Below the pieces are notes generated by a model. It searched no databases. It saw nothing but the letters and a program-made list of their open reading frames with translations, and was not told the DNA's origin. This document shows positions 8,008 to 17,403 of a DNA stretch of 64,000 nt, piece by piece. Numbering within the stretch: position 1 is the first letter of the stretch; each line of letters starts with the position of its first letter. Source of the DNA: CAXBMB01 sp963976695 (lineage in GTDB: Bacteria > Pseudomonadota > Alphaproteobacteria > Kiloniellales > DSM-21159). The translations under genes and the position numbers were made by a program. The stretch spans positions 1-64,000 of the forward strand of contig CAXBMB010000002.1 in assembly GCA_963976695.1 (NCBI GenBank), read 5' to 3'.

Positions 8008-9084
8008 ATGACAGCCGACCCGCACGCACAACAGCCCGCGCCACTGTACCACGGCGGTAACCTGGACGACCTCCAGCGGCGCTTTCCCGAGGTGAGCGAC
8101 TGGATGGATCTGTCCACCGGCATTAGCCCCTGGGCCTATCCGGTTGGCGACTTTTCAACCCGCGCCTGGCAGGCGCTGCCGAGCGCCGCCGGGCTCGCCG
8201 CCCTGCTTGCCGCCGCCCGCGGCAACTATGGCGCGGCGCCAACGGCCCCCTGTGTCGCCACGCCCGGCTCCCAGTCGGCCATTCAGTGGCTGCCCCGCCT
8301 GGCGCGGGAAGTCCGCGACCAGCCGTTGCAGGTGGCCGTGCTCGGCTTCACTTACAAGGAGCATGCCAATTGCTGGCGGCTGGCCGGCCACGACGTCAGC
8401 GAACTGGAAAGCGGGCCGCAGGACCTGCTTGCGGCGGCGGCAAAATTTCAAGTGGTGGTGCTGGCCAATCCCAACAACCCAGACGGCGCCACCCAGACCC
8501 CGGAGAAGCTGCGCGAGGCCGCCGATATCTTGGCGCGCAAGGGCGGTTGGTTGGTGGTGGATGAAGCCTTTGCCGACCTGACGCCGGCGCTCTCGCTGGT
8601 GGGCGACTGCCCCCGGCCCGGGTTGGTGGTGCTGCGCTCGCTGGGGAAATTCTTTGGCCTGGCGGGCCTGCGGGTGGGTTTTCTCTTCGGCCCCGGCAAT
8701 CTGGTTGAGCGCCTTGCCCGGGCGCAAGGCCCCTGGGCGCTGTCCGGACCGGCGCTGGAACTGGCGACCGCCGCGCTGGAGGATCAGGCCTGGTGCGATG
8801 CCCAGCGCCAGGACATGGCCCGGATGGCCGCCTACCTGACAACCAGTTTGCGGCAGGCGGGGCTGGCGGTGATCGGCGGCACGGATCTTTTTGTACTGAG
8901 CGAACACCCCCAAGCAACCCAGCTGTTCGAGCAGCTCTGCCGGCAGGGCTTTTTGCTGCGTCCCTTCCCCGAGCGCCCCCGCTGGCTGCGCTTTGGCCTG
9001 CCCGGTTCCAACCGCGAGCTCGCCCTGCTGCAGGGCGCCTTGGCGCGCTGCGCGGCGCTGCACCACGAAAGGGTGGAGAGCTGA
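8008..9084 (+). CDS. cobD: L-threonine-O-3-phosphate decarboxylase (cobalamin aminopropanol arm)
   Basis: This PLP-dependent enzyme makes (R)-1-amino-2-propanol O-2-phosphate, the linker between the corrin ring and the nucleotide loop. It is called CobD in Salmonella and CobC in Pseudomonas. The 358-residue product has an HGGNLDDLQRRFPE N-terminus typical of this family, DLSTGISPWAYP, NPNNPDG in the PLP-binding core, VVDEAFAD, and SLGKFFGLAGLRVG, where K214 is the Schiff-base lysine. The ATG at 8008 has AGAGGA upstream and was chosen over an earlier in-frame ATG without one. The gene ends 2 nt before cbiB, whose product uses the linker, so the two are an operon. HisC-like aminotransferases are paralogs, but the context settles the call. 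Confidence 0.93.
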   Translation: MTADPHAQQPAPLYHGGNLDDLQRRFPEVSDWMDLSTGISPWAYPVGDFSTRAWQALPSAAGLAALLAAARGNYGAAPTAPCVATPGSQSAIQWLPRLAREVRDQPLQVAVLGFTYKEHANCWRLAGHDVSELESGPQDLLAAAAKFQVVVLANPNNPDGATQTPEKLREAADILARKGGWLVVDEAFADLTPALSLVGDCPRPGLVVLRSLGKFFGLAGLRVGFLFGPGNLVERLARAQGPWALSGPALELATAALEDQAWCDAQRQDMARMAAYLTTSLRQAGLAVIGGTDLFVLSEHPQATQLFEQLCRQGFLLRPFPERPRWLRFGLPGSNRELALLQGALARCAALHHERVES

Positions 9085-9086
9085 CC

Positions 9087-10079
9087 ATGCCCGATTGGCT
9101 CACCGCCGATCTCAGCCAGGAAAACCATCTTTGGCTGCTGTTGCTGGCGCTGCTGGCCGATGCGCTGGTCGGCGACCCGGACTGGCTCTGGCGGCGGCTG
9201 CCCCATCCAGTGGTTTGGATCGGCCGGATGATTGACGGCTTCGACCGCAAGCTCAATCGCCGACAGCTGACCCCCGACGCGCGCCGCTGGCGGGGCGTGG
9301 CGAGCCTCGCCCTGCTGGTGGCGGCAGCGGGTCTGGCCGGCCTGGCCCTCCAGGCCGCCCTCGCCCGAACGCCCCAGGGCTGGCTGGCCGAGGTCGCCAT
9401 CGTGGCGATCTTCCTGGCGCAGCGCAGCCTTCATGACCATGTTCGCGCGGTTGAAACGGGCCTGCGCGCCGCCGGGCTGGCGGGGGGACGCCGCGCGGTC
9501 GCGCGCATTGTCGGCCGCGATCCCGAAAGCCTGGATCAGGCCGGAGTCTGCCGCGCGTCGATCGAATCGCTGGCCGAGAACTTTTCCGATGGGATCGTCG
9601 CGCCGCTGTTCTGGTACGCCGTGGCCGGGCTGCCCGGTCTGCTGATCTACAAGACCGTCAACACCGCCGATTCGATGATTGGCCACAAGACCGCCCGGCA
9701 CCGGGAATTCGGCTGGGCCGCCGCCCGCTTCGACGATTGGATCAACCTGCCGGCCTCGCGGATCAGCGCGGTCTTGATCGTTCTGGCCTCGCTGGCGCTG
9801 GGCAAGCCCGGCGAGGCGCTGCGCGCGCTCCGCCAGGATGCCCGCCGCCACCGCTCCCCCAACGCCGGCTGGCCGGAAGCGGCCATGGCCGGGGCCTTGG
9901 GATTGGCCCTGGCCGGGCCGCGCCGCTATGGCCGGGAACTGGTTGACGACGTCTGGATGAATCGCGGCGGACGGCAGCAGGCCCGGCCACAGGATATCGC
10001 CCGGGCGTTGAAGATTTACCTGGCGGCCCTGGCGCTTCAGGCGTTGCTGGTGCTGCTGCTGGCGATCTGGCTCGGTTGA
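9087..10079 (+). CDS. cbiB: Adenosylcobinamide-phosphate synthase CbiB
   Basis: CbiB (CobD in the Pseudomonas nomenclature) is a membrane enzyme that attaches aminopropanol phosphate to adenosylcobyric acid. The 330-residue protein shows the family N-terminus LLALLADALVGDPDWLWRRLPHPVVWIGRMI and hydrophobic helices around residues 70-115. The SIESLAENFSDGIVAPLFWY, KTVNTADSMIGHK and RFDDWINLPASRIS blocks are highly conserved in CbiB. A last hydrophobic helix ends the protein. The start at ATG 9087 lies 2 nt after the cobD stop, so the genes are translationally coupled. It converges with cobQ, with 49 bp between the stops. Confidence 0.95.
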   Translation: MPDWLTADLSQENHLWLLLLALLADALVGDPDWLWRRLPHPVVWIGRMIDGFDRKLNRRQLTPDARRWRGVASLALLVAAAGLAGLALQAALARTPQGWLAEVAIVAIFLAQRSLHDHVRAVETGLRAAGLAGGRRAVARIVGRDPESLDQAGVCRASIESLAENFSDGIVAPLFWYAVAGLPGLLIYKTVNTADSMIGHKTARHREFGWAAARFDDWINLPASRISAVLIVLASLALGKPGEALRALRQDARRHRSPNAGWPEAAMAGALGLALAGPRRYGRELVDDVWMNRGGRQQARPQDIARALKIYLAALALQALLVLLLAIWLG

Positions 10080-10128
10080 AGCTGGCGACCCGCAGCACAC
10101 AAAAACTACCGCTGCCGCGAAGTGGCCT

Positions 10129-11610
10129 TCAGCGCCGGCGCGCCAGGGCCAAAATCTCTTCCACGTTGATCTCGCGCTCCAAGTGATCGGCCACCTGATC
10201 CAGCGCGCTTTCCACCGCCTGATCGAACGCCAAGCCGCTGTCCGCTCGCGCGCCCAGCGCCGCCAGCAGGGCCTTGCGGGCCCCATCGGCGGCGAACAGG
10301 CCGTGCAGGTAGCAGCCCGCCACCTTGCCATCGGCGGACACCGCGCCGTCACTGTGATCGGCGAACCGCACAAAGGCGCGCGCCCGGTCCGGCCCCTCGG
10401 TGCGGCCGATGTGCATCTCGTACCCCTGGACCTCCTGGCCACCCGGGTGCAGCCGCCCGGTAACCTGCGTCAGGGTTTTCTCCGCTGTCATCGTGGTTTC
10501 CACGGCCAACAGTCCCAAGCCCGCGACAGACCCGGCGGGGCCTTCGATGCCGTCTGGATCATGGATCATCGCGCCCAGCATCTGATAGCCGCCGCAAATC
10601 CCCAACACCTGTCCGCCGCGTCGAAGGTGGGCGCGCAGATCCACATCCCAGCCCTGGGCGCGCAGATCGGCCAGATCGCCGATGGTCGACTTCGATCCGG
10701 GCAGGATCACCAGGTCACAGTCGCCCGGAATGGCCTGACCGGCGGTCACCAAGATCAGTTCGACCTCCGCTTCCAGCCGGAGCGGATCGAAATCGTCGTG
10801 GTTGGCGATGCGCGCGAATTTCAAGAGCGCGATCCGCACCGCGCCGGCGCCGCCGTCTTGCGGTTGCTCCAGGCCCAGTGCGTCTTCCGCCGGCAGCCGC
10901 CGCGCCGCCTGGCAATGCGTGACCACCCCCAGCGACGGCCAGCCGGTGGCCTTTTCAATCACCGCCAAGCCCGGATCGAACAGCGTTACATCGCCGCGAA
11001 ACTTGTTGATGATGAAGCCTTGAATTCGCTGCCGCTCAAGCGGCTCGATGACCGCGTGGGTCCCGATCACCGACGCGATCACCCCGCCGCGATCGATATC
11101 GCCGATGAGCACCACCGGCAGATCGGCGGCTTCGGCAAACCCCATGTTGGCAATGTCGCCGGCGCGCAGATTGACCTCGGCCGGACTGCCGGCGCCTTCC
11201 ACCAGGATCAGCTCCGCCGTGTCTTCCAGCCGTTGAAACGACTCCAGAACGGCGGCCAGCAGCCGGGGTTTCATCGCGTAGTAGTCGCGCGCCTTGACCG
11301 TCGCCACCCGCTTTCCCTGCACCACCACCTGGGAGCCGAGATCACTTTCCGGCTTCAGCAGTACCGGGTTCATGTCGACGCTGAGCGGCGCCCCGCAGGC
11401 CCGCGCCTGGAGGGCCTGGGCGCGGCCGATTTCCCCGCCCTCGCCGGTCACCGCGGCGTTGTTGGACATGTTCTGCGGCTTGAAAGGCCGAACCTTTATC
11501 CCCCGCCGGGCGAAAACCCGGCAGAGGCCCGCCACCAGCAGGGATTTGCCGACGTCGGAGCCGGTGCCCTGGAACATGACGGCGGGCGTGCGCTTACTCG
11601 GATCAGCCAA
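10129..11610 (-). CDS. cobQ: Cobyric acid synthase CobQ/CbiP
   Basis: CobQ amidates four side chains (b, d, e and g) of adenosylcobyrinic acid a,c-diamide using glutamine and ATP. The N-terminal domain has the deviant P-loop GTGSDVGKS at residues 15-23, followed by KPQNMSNNAAVT and VEGAGSPAEVNL. The C-terminal class I glutamine amidotransferase domain has the nucleophile block VLGICGGYQMLG (Cys near 335) and the catalytic His in GCYLHGLF. The start appears to be TTG 11610: an in-frame stop lies just upstream, and the first ATG (11577) would leave only three residues before the P-loop. AAGG is nine bases upstream of the TTG. It is the last gene of the riboswitch-led operon, 46 nt after cobO. 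Confidence 0.95.
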   Translation of the reverse strand: MADPSKRTPAVMFQGTGSDVGKSLLVAGLCRVFARRGIKVRPFKPQNMSNNAAVTGEGGEIGRAQALQARACGAPLSVDMNPVLLKPESDLGSQVVVQGKRVATVKARDYYAMKPRLLAAVLESFQRLEDTAELILVEGAGSPAEVNLRAGDIANMGFAEAADLPVVLIGDIDRGGVIASVIGTHAVIEPLERQRIQGFIINKFRGDVTLFDPGLAVIEKATGWPSLGVVTHCQAARRLPAEDALGLEQPQDGGAGAVRIALLKFARIANHDDFDPLRLEAEVELILVTAGQAIPGDCDLVILPGSKSTIGDLADLRAQGWDVDLRAHLRRGGQVLGICGGYQMLGAMIHDPDGIEGPAGSVAGLGLLAVETTMTAEKTLTQVTGRLHPGGQEVQGYEMHIGRTEGPDRARAFVRFADHSDGAVSADGKVAGCYLHGLFAADGARKALLAALGARADSGLAFDQAVESALDQVADHLEREINVEEILALARRR

Positions 11611-11656
11611 GACCGGTCGCCTTCACTTGAAAATCATGCCACGTGCCCAAGCCGGG

Positions 11657-12280
11657 TTAAAACTCCACCCCGATTTGGGCTTTCACGCCGGCGCGGAAGG
11701 GATGCTTGACCATGGTCATATCGGTCACCAGGTCGGCCAGTTCCATCAGCTCTTCCTTGGCATTGCGCCCGGTGATGATGACATGGGTGTCGGCGGGCTT
11801 GTCGCGCAGCGTCGCCAACACCTCCGCCACCGGCAGATAATCATAGCGCAGGACAATGTTGAGCTCGTCCAGCAGGATCATTTTGTAGGACGGGTCATTG
11901 ATCAGGGCCTTAGCCCTTTCCCAGGCCTCGCGGGCGGCGGTGATATCGCGCTGGCGATCCTGGGTTTCCCAGGTAAAGCCCTCGCCCATCGACTGGATGG
12001 TGACCAGGTCGGCGAACTTTTCCAGCACCGTGCGCTCACCGGTTTCCCACTTGCCCTTGACGAACTGAACCACCCCGACCTTGAAGCCATGGCCCAGCGC
12101 CCGGAAGATCATGCCAAACGCCGCCGTCGACTTGCCCTTGCCCTTGCCGGTATGGACAATAATCAGGCCTTTTTCGATGGTTTTTGTGGCGATGATTTTG
12201 TCCCGCGCGGCCTTCTTCTTGCGCATTTTCTCGGCGTGCCGGGCATTGATTTCGGCGTCGGTCATTCCCTCGGTCTTCAT
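11657..12280 (-). CDS. cobO: Cob(I)yrinic acid a,c-diamide adenosyltransferase CobO
   Basis: CobO (CobA/BtuR type) transfers the 5'-deoxyadenosyl group of ATP to cobalt(I) of corrinoids. The 207-residue protein has GLIIVHTGKGKGKSTAAFG, the P-loop of this family, at residues 38-56, then VGVVQFVKGKWETGER, MGEGFTWETQD and LLDELNIVLRYDYL, all diagnostic. The start at ATG 12280 is supported by AAGGGG seven bases upstream. It lies between cobN and cobQ in the leftward cobalamin operon. The 141-bp gap before it carries three 11-bp A+T-rich direct repeats and a hairpin, so it may have extra regulation. Confidence 0.96.
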   Translation of the reverse strand: MKTEGMTDAEINARHAEKMRKKKAARDKIIATKTIEKGLIIVHTGKGKGKSTAAFGMIFRALGHGFKVGVVQFVKGKWETGERTVLEKFADLVTIQSMGEGFTWETQDRQRDITAAREAWERAKALINDPSYKMILLDELNIVLRYDYLPVAEVLATLRDKPADTHVIITGRNAKEELMELADLVTDMTMVKHPFRAGVKAQIGVEF

Positions 12281-12347
12281 CGCGTTTCCCCTTCTTTTCA
12301 TCTGCGCCGTTACGGCGAACAAACGCGCCGCAACGGCGGCTTCTACG

Positions 12348-12380
12348 TTATTTCTGTATTATTTCCGCATTATTTTTCCG
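12348..12380. repeat. Three 11-bp direct repeats upstream of cobO
   Basis: TTATTTCTGTA, TTATTTCCGCA and TTATTTTTCCG follow each other without spacing (plus-strand reading). The unit is one helical turn of DNA and the stretch is A+T-rich in an otherwise GC-rich region. It lies in the 141-bp cobN-cobO gap. Between it and cobO an inverted repeat CGCCGTT/AACGGCG (12313-12338 region) can form a hairpin. Confidence 0.6.
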
Positions 12381-12421
12381 GCCCGCTTTCGGCGCACCGG
12401 CCGTGGCGGGGCGGTGGCAGC

Positions 12422-15400
12422 CTAGCGCAATTCCTGCAGCCGCGCCGGGGCGCGGTTGGAACGGGATTGCCACAACCCGCGCGCCAGCGCCTCCGTCAGC
12501 CGCTGCGCGATTTCCTTCAAGGCCTCGGGGTTGTGTTCCTCCAAAAACGCCAACACCTGCGGATCGTCCAGATAGGCTTGATAGACCGCATCGAAGTGAT
12601 GGTCGGCCACCGCGCCGGTGGTGGCGGCAAAGGCAAAGAGATAGTCCACCGTCGCCGCCATTTCAAAAGCCCCCTTATAGCCGTGACGCATCACCCCGGC
12701 GATCCACTTGGGATTGACCACGCGCGCGCGCACCACCCGGGCGATTTCCTCCTCCAGCGTTCGCACCACCGGACGCTCCGGTCGAGAATGATCGTTGTGG
12801 TAGACCGTGGGGCGTTGGCCCGAGAGCGTCTTCACCGCAGCGGTCATGCCGCCTTCAAACTGGTAGTAGTCATCGCTGTCCAGCAGGTCGTGTTCCCGAT
12901 TGTCCTGATTGTGCAGTACCGCCTGAACCTGGCTCAAGCGCTGCTCGAACAGACCATGCTCGGCCTTGCCCTGCCCGCCGGCGCCATAGGCATAGCCGCC
13001 CCAGGCCACATAGGCGCGCGCCAGGTCCGCCTCGGTTTCCCAGCCCTTTTCGTCGATCAGCGCCTGCAGGCCCGCGCCATAGGCCCCGGGCATGGAGCCG
13101 AACACCCGAAAACCAGCCCGCAACCGCGCTTCGGTTTCCGGCACGCCGCCGGCCATCAATCTGGCGCTCTCCGCCGCCGCCCGCGCCGCCAGGGGATTCT
13201 GGCTTGCCGTTTCCGCCAGCGCCGCCACTGCCCGGACCGCCGAATCGAACAGATCGATCTGACTGGGAAAGGCATCGCGGAAAAACCCGGAAATACGCAG
13301 CGTAACGTCGACCCGAGGCCGCCCCAGCACCTCGGCCGGCAAAACCTCGAACCCGGTCACCCGGCGCGAGGCGGCGTCCCAGGTCGGCCGCACCCCCATC
13401 AAAGCCAGCGCCTGGGCAATGTCATCTCCGCCGGTGCGCATGTTCGAGGTGCCCCAGGCCGACAGCGCCACCGAGGTCAGCCATTCGCCCTGCTCCTGGC
13501 GGTGCCGCTCCAGCAACCGTGTGGCCGACTTCCAGCCCAGGGTCCAGGCCGCCGGCGTCGGCACCGTCCGGCTGTCGACCGAATAGAAATTCCGGCCGGT
13601 CGGCAAGACGTCCAAGCGCCCCCGGGTCGGCGCGCCTGACGGCCCCGGCGGAACGAAACGCCCCGCCAAGCCGGCCAGCAACCCGGCGAGTTCGGCCGGG
13701 CCTGACCCTTCCACCGCGGGCCGCACCCGCTGGACGATCTCCGCCAAAACCGCAAGGGTTCCGGACCAGGCCGCCTCCGGCTGCCGCGCCCCCGTGACCA
13801 GCGCCAGCGCCAGCAGTTCCAACCGCTCCACCGTATCGCCCCGGGTTCGCCAGGCCGCCGCCGCGATGTCGGCAAGCGCGGCGGGGCGGGGTCCGTCCCA
13901 GGGATCGCCCATCCGGCAGTCCAGCGGATCGAAGGGAGCCTGACCGGAAGCGGCGAGCCCCAAGTCCTTGGCCAGGGCGCGAATGATCGAGGCGTCCCCG
14001 GGCCGATCCTCGCCCATCAGACCGGTTCCACGCGGCACCCGCACCAGCGCCACCAGCAGGTCATGCAGCTGTGCGCCCTCGGGCGACTTCCCAAAAATAT
14101 GCAAGCCATCGCGGATCTGCAGCTCTTTCAACTCGCAAAGATAGTTGTCGAGCTTTCCCAGCGCCTGATCCTCGCCGTCGCTGTCCAGGATCCCGATGTC
14201 CTTGTCCAGGCCGATGACTTGGGTCAGTTCGAGGATTTCCTCGCGCAGCACCAGCAGCCGGCGCGGATCAACCCCGGCGGCTTCATAGTATTCGTCGACC
14301 AACGCCTCCAGATCGGCCAGCGGGCCATAGGTTTCGGCCCGGGTGAGCGGCGGGGTCAGGTGATCCAGAATCACCGCCTGGGCGCGACGCTTGGCCTGGG
14401 TTCCCTCGCCGGGATCGTTGACGATAAAGGGATAAAGATGCGGAAGCGGCCCAAACACCGCTTCCGGATAGCAGGCTTGCGACAGGGCCAGCGACTTGCC
14501 CGGCAGCCATTCCATGTTGCCGTGCTTGCCCAGGTGGACCACGGCGTGAACCGCCGTCGGCGCTCCGCCGGCGCCGCGCAGCCAGGCATAAAAAGCCAAA
14601 TAGCCGTGCGGCGGCACCAGATCGGGGTCGTGATAGCTGCTGGTGGGGTCGATGTTATAGCCGCGCGCCGGCTGCAGGCCGATCACCGTCTTGCCGCGCG
14701 TCAGCAAGGGCAAGGCAAAACCCGGCTGGCCGTCGGGCAATCGCGCCAGGAAAAAAGGATCCCGCTCGGCCGGTCCCCAGCGCGCCACCACCTCGGTTCT
14801 CACCTTTTCCGGCAGCCCGGCAAAGTAGGCCTGATAGGCGCTCAGCGTCAGGGTCTCGCGAATCTCTCGCCCGGCCACCGCGGCGTTGGTCGGACCACTG
14901 GCGATCCAGTCGATCACCTGGTCGCCGCGCTCGGGCAAGGCGCCGACCTGGTAGCCCGCGCCGGCCATGGCCCGCAGCACCTCGACCGCCGCCGCCGGGG
15001 TGTCCAACCCAACCCCATTGCCCAGACGCCCGTCCCGATTGGGATAGTTGGCCAGGATCAAGGCCACGCGCCGGTCCTCAGCCGGGATGTTTCGCAGCGC
15101 CAGCCAATTGGCCGCCAACCGGGCGACAAAGGTCAAGCGGTCGGCCAGCGGCTCGTAAGCCACCACGGCGCATTGGGTGGCCTGGTCATAGCGGGCCTCA
15201 CCCTTGAAGGAAACCGCCCGGGTAATGATCCGCCCGTCGACTTCCGGCAGCGCCACGTTCATGGCGATGTCACGCGCCGCCAGCCCGTTGCTTCCCGCCT
15301 CCCAGGCCTGGCGGGTCGAGCCGGCGAAGACGATTTGGAAGACCGGGCAGTCGGCCTTGTCAAAGGGCGTGGACTTGCGCGCCGCGCCCGGGCTGGACAC

Positions 15401-16207
15401 GGCAAAGCCAGAGCCGTTGAGCACCAGCCCGGCCCCACTTTCGACCAGCAAACGCTCCAGCAATTCCGCCGAGGTCGGGTCCTTGAGCGAGGAGACATAG
15501 ATCGGCAGAGCGTTCACCCCCACCGCGCTTAGCGCCGCCACCAACTGATCAATGACCGCCAGATTCCCGGCCTGCAGCAGCGCCTTGTAGAAGGTGATGG
15601 CCGCCACCGGCGCGCCGTCGATCCACCGGGCTTGCAACGCGGCGAGATTGGGCTGGCGCAATCCCGGCCAGTGCAGGCCGGCGCGCAGCAGCGGGACCGG
15701 CTCCCGCCAGGTCGCGGTTTTCCCGATCAAGCTGGCGGCGTAGGCGAGGAAATTGCGCGCGTTGTCAGGGCCGCCCTGGACCAAATACTGCCAAAGCCGG
15801 TGATAAACCTCTCCGGCAAGCGTGGATGCCGCCGCCAAGGCCGCGTCGGGCTGCTCGTCGCCGGGCAGAAAGACCAGGGCGAAGCCTTCCTGGGCCGCCA
15901 GATTTTGCAACTGCTCCACGCCATAGGGCCAATAGCCCGCCCCGCCGAGCAGGCGAACCACCACCAGCTTGGCCGACCGCAGAACCTCATCCAGATAAAT
16001 ATCGACGGAAAGATTGTGCGACAGTTGCATGACGTTGGCCAGCCGCAGCGCAAGGAAATCCTCGGCAAAGTCGGCGCGCGCCGCCGCCAGGGCCGCCAGT
16101 TCGGTGTCCGCCGCCGACAACACGACGATCTCACCCGGCGTTTGCCCCAGGTCAACGGCTTCCGATCCATCGGCGATGGCGCCGGGTTGTGCGGCCAGAA
16201 GATGCAT
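12422..16207 (-). CDS. cobN: Cobaltochelatase subunit CobN
   Basis: CobN is the large subunit of the ATP-dependent cobaltochelatase that, with CobS and CobT, inserts cobalt into hydrogenobyrinic acid a,c-diamide. At 1261 residues it has the normal length. It carries the VHLGKHGNMEWLPGKSLALS block typical of the CobN/ChlH/BchH family, GYNIDPTSSYHDPDLVPPHGYLAFYAWLR, and the C-terminal segment GYKGAFEMAATVDYLFAFAATTG. The context (cobW upstream, cobO and cobQ downstream) favours CobN over magnesium chelatase BchH. CobS and CobT are not in the window. The start is ATG 16207. This late-insertion enzyme sits beside a complete early-insertion gene set including CbiX, which is unusual and is discussed under findings. 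Confidence 0.95.
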   Translation of the reverse strand: MHLLAAQPGAIADGSEAVDLGQTPGEIVVLSAADTELAALAAARADFAEDFLALRLANVMQLSHNLSVDIYLDEVLRSAKLVVVRLLGGAGYWPYGVEQLQNLAAQEGFALVFLPGDEQPDAALAAASTLAGEVYHRLWQYLVQGGPDNARNFLAYAASLIGKTATWREPVPLLRAGLHWPGLRQPNLAALQARWIDGAPVAAITFYKALLQAGNLAVIDQLVAALSAVGVNALPIYVSSLKDPTSAELLERLLVESGAGLVLNGSGFAVSSPGAARKSTPFDKADCPVFQIVFAGSTRQAWEAGSNGLAARDIAMNVALPEVDGRIITRAVSFKGEARYDQATQCAVVAYEPLADRLTFVARLAANWLALRNIPAEDRRVALILANYPNRDGRLGNGVGLDTPAAAVEVLRAMAGAGYQVGALPERGDQVIDWIASGPTNAAVAGREIRETLTLSAYQAYFAGLPEKVRTEVVARWGPAERDPFFLARLPDGQPGFALPLLTRGKTVIGLQPARGYNIDPTSSYHDPDLVPPHGYLAFYAWLRGAGGAPTAVHAVVHLGKHGNMEWLPGKSLALSQACYPEAVFGPLPHLYPFIVNDPGEGTQAKRRAQAVILDHLTPPLTRAETYGPLADLEALVDEYYEAAGVDPRRLLVLREEILELTQVIGLDKDIGILDSDGEDQALGKLDNYLCELKELQIRDGLHIFGKSPEGAQLHDLLVALVRVPRGTGLMGEDRPGDASIIRALAKDLGLAASGQAPFDPLDCRMGDPWDGPRPAALADIAAAAWRTRGDTVERLELLALALVTGARQPEAAWSGTLAVLAEIVQRVRPAVEGSGPAELAGLLAGLAGRFVPPGPSGAPTRGRLDVLPTGRNFYSVDSRTVPTPAAWTLGWKSATRLLERHRQEQGEWLTSVALSAWGTSNMRTGGDDIAQALALMGVRPTWDAASRRVTGFEVLPAEVLGRPRVDVTLRISGFFRDAFPSQIDLFDSAVRAVAALAETASQNPLAARAAAESARLMAGGVPETEARLRAGFRVFGSMPGAYGAGLQALIDEKGWETEADLARAYVAWGGYAYGAGGQGKAEHGLFEQRLSQVQAVLHNQDNREHDLLDSDDYYQFEGGMTAAVKTLSGQRPTVYHNDHSRPERPVVRTLEEEIARVVRARVVNPKWIAGVMRHGYKGAFEMAATVDYLFAFAATTGAVADHHFDAVYQAYLDDPQVLAFLEEHNPEALKEIAQRLTEALARGLWQSRSNRAPARLQELR

Positions 16208-16323
16208 GGCGCAGGCGATCCTTTGCGTGGTTTGGCGGCGAACGACGCTGTCATCGGCGACAGCGATGCTGGCTATCGGTCAGCGGCCGGAATGGTTAAA
16301 ACCTGGGTCAGGTCGCGCGCTGT

Positions 16324-17361
16324 CTACGCGGAAAGCGCCGCCCGGATGGTGCCTTCATCCAGCCCCTTTTCGCCGATCACCACCAGATGGGTGCCGCGCG
16401 CCTCACCGACCCGCCAGTCACGATCGAAATAGTGTTGAAGGCGCGGCCCAACCGCCTGCACCACCAGGCGCATGTCCTTTCCCGCCACCGCGGCGAAGCC
16501 TTTCAAGCGCAAGATCCCGTGGCTTTCGATCACCGGCTTGAGACGCTTCATCAGATCGGCCGGCGTGGCGATTTCCTCGGCCAGGGACAGGGCAAAGGAC
16601 TGAAAATCGTCGTGATCGTGGTCATCCACGCCGTCATGGTGCGAGGGGCGGCTGTCCAGATCGTCCTCGGCGGCGGCCTCCAGACCCAGCAACACCGCCG
16701 GATCGACGGCGCCGTGGCGGGCGCGGATCGCCTTGGCGCCCGGCCGCAGATCGGCGGTTACCAAGCGCTCGACCCGGGCCATCGTGTCGGCGTCCAGCAG
16801 GTCGGCCTTGTTGATCACCACCAGGTCGGCGCAGAGCATCTGCTCTTCAAACAACTCCTCCAGCGGCGTTTCATGATCCAGGTTGGCGTCGCTGTCGCGC
16901 TGACTCTGGATCGCCTCGGGATTGTGGGCGAAAAGACCGTCGGCCACCGCCGGGCCATCGACCAGGGTCACCACGCCGTCCACCGTGACTCGGGTGCGCA
17001 CCTCCGGCCAGTTGAAGGCGCGGACCAGCGGCTTGGGCATGGCCAAGCCCGATGTCTCAATGATGATGTGATCGGGCGGGGTCGGCCGGTCGAGCAGCGA
17101 TTGAATGGCCGGCAGAAAATCATCCGCGACGGTGCAGCAGATGCATCCATTGGCCAGTTCCATCACATCCTCTTCCGCGCAGCCTTCGATGGCGCAGCCC
17201 TTGACGATCTCGGCATCAACGCCCAGGTCGCCGAATTCGTTGATGATCAGCGCCAGCCGCTTGCCGCCGGCGTTCTCCAGCAGGTGGCGAATGGTGCTGG
17301 TTTTGCCAGCCCCCAAAAATCCGGTGATGACGGTCGCTGGAATTTTTTTGAGATCGCTCAT
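16324..17361 (-). CDS. cobW: CobW family GTPase, cobalt/zinc chaperone
   Basis: CobW is a G3E-family GTPase thought to deliver metal to the cobalt chelatase. Walker A is GFLGAGKT (residues 14-21 from the chosen start). The metal-binding GCICC motif is at 72-76, followed by ETSGLAMPKPLVRAF and the guanine-specificity motif NKADLLDAD. A His/Asp-rich stretch, HHDGVDDHDHDD, near residue 240 precedes the C-terminal CobW_C domain. The start was set at ATG 17361; an in-frame TTG four codons upstream is possible, and neither has an ideal ribosome site. It lies between cobP and cobN in the riboswitch-led operon, which supports a role in metallating the corrin ring rather than general zinc homeostasis. 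Confidence 0.94.
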   Translation of the reverse strand: MSDLKKIPATVITGFLGAGKTSTIRHLLENAGGKRLALIINEFGDLGVDAEIVKGCAIEGCAEEDVMELANGCICCTVADDFLPAIQSLLDRPTPPDHIIIETSGLAMPKPLVRAFNWPEVRTRVTVDGVVTLVDGPAVADGLFAHNPEAIQSQRDSDANLDHETPLEELFEEQMLCADLVVINKADLLDADTMARVERLVTADLRPGAKAIRARHGAVDPAVLLGLEAAAEDDLDSRPSHHDGVDDHDHDDFQSFALSLAEEIATPADLMKRLKPVIESHGILRLKGFAAVAGKDMRLVVQAVGPRLQHYFDRDWRVGEARGTHLVVIGEKGLDEGTIRAALSA

Positions 17362-17403
17362 GGGGCTGTTCAATATCCTGTGGGCAAAGGAAAAAGGGGC
17401 ACG

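Noticed and set aside
8832..10442. Leftward open frame of more than 500 codons over cobD, cbiB and the cobQ end
   Set aside because: Antisense shadow of three recognised genes with low-complexity Arg/Gln-rich sequence.
11294..13639. Long rightward open frame antisense to cobQ, cobO and cobN
   Set aside because: It is a GC-rich shadow: composition is Arg/Gly/His/Gln-rich, it crosses three well-supported genes on the other strand, and it shows no domain or ribosome site.
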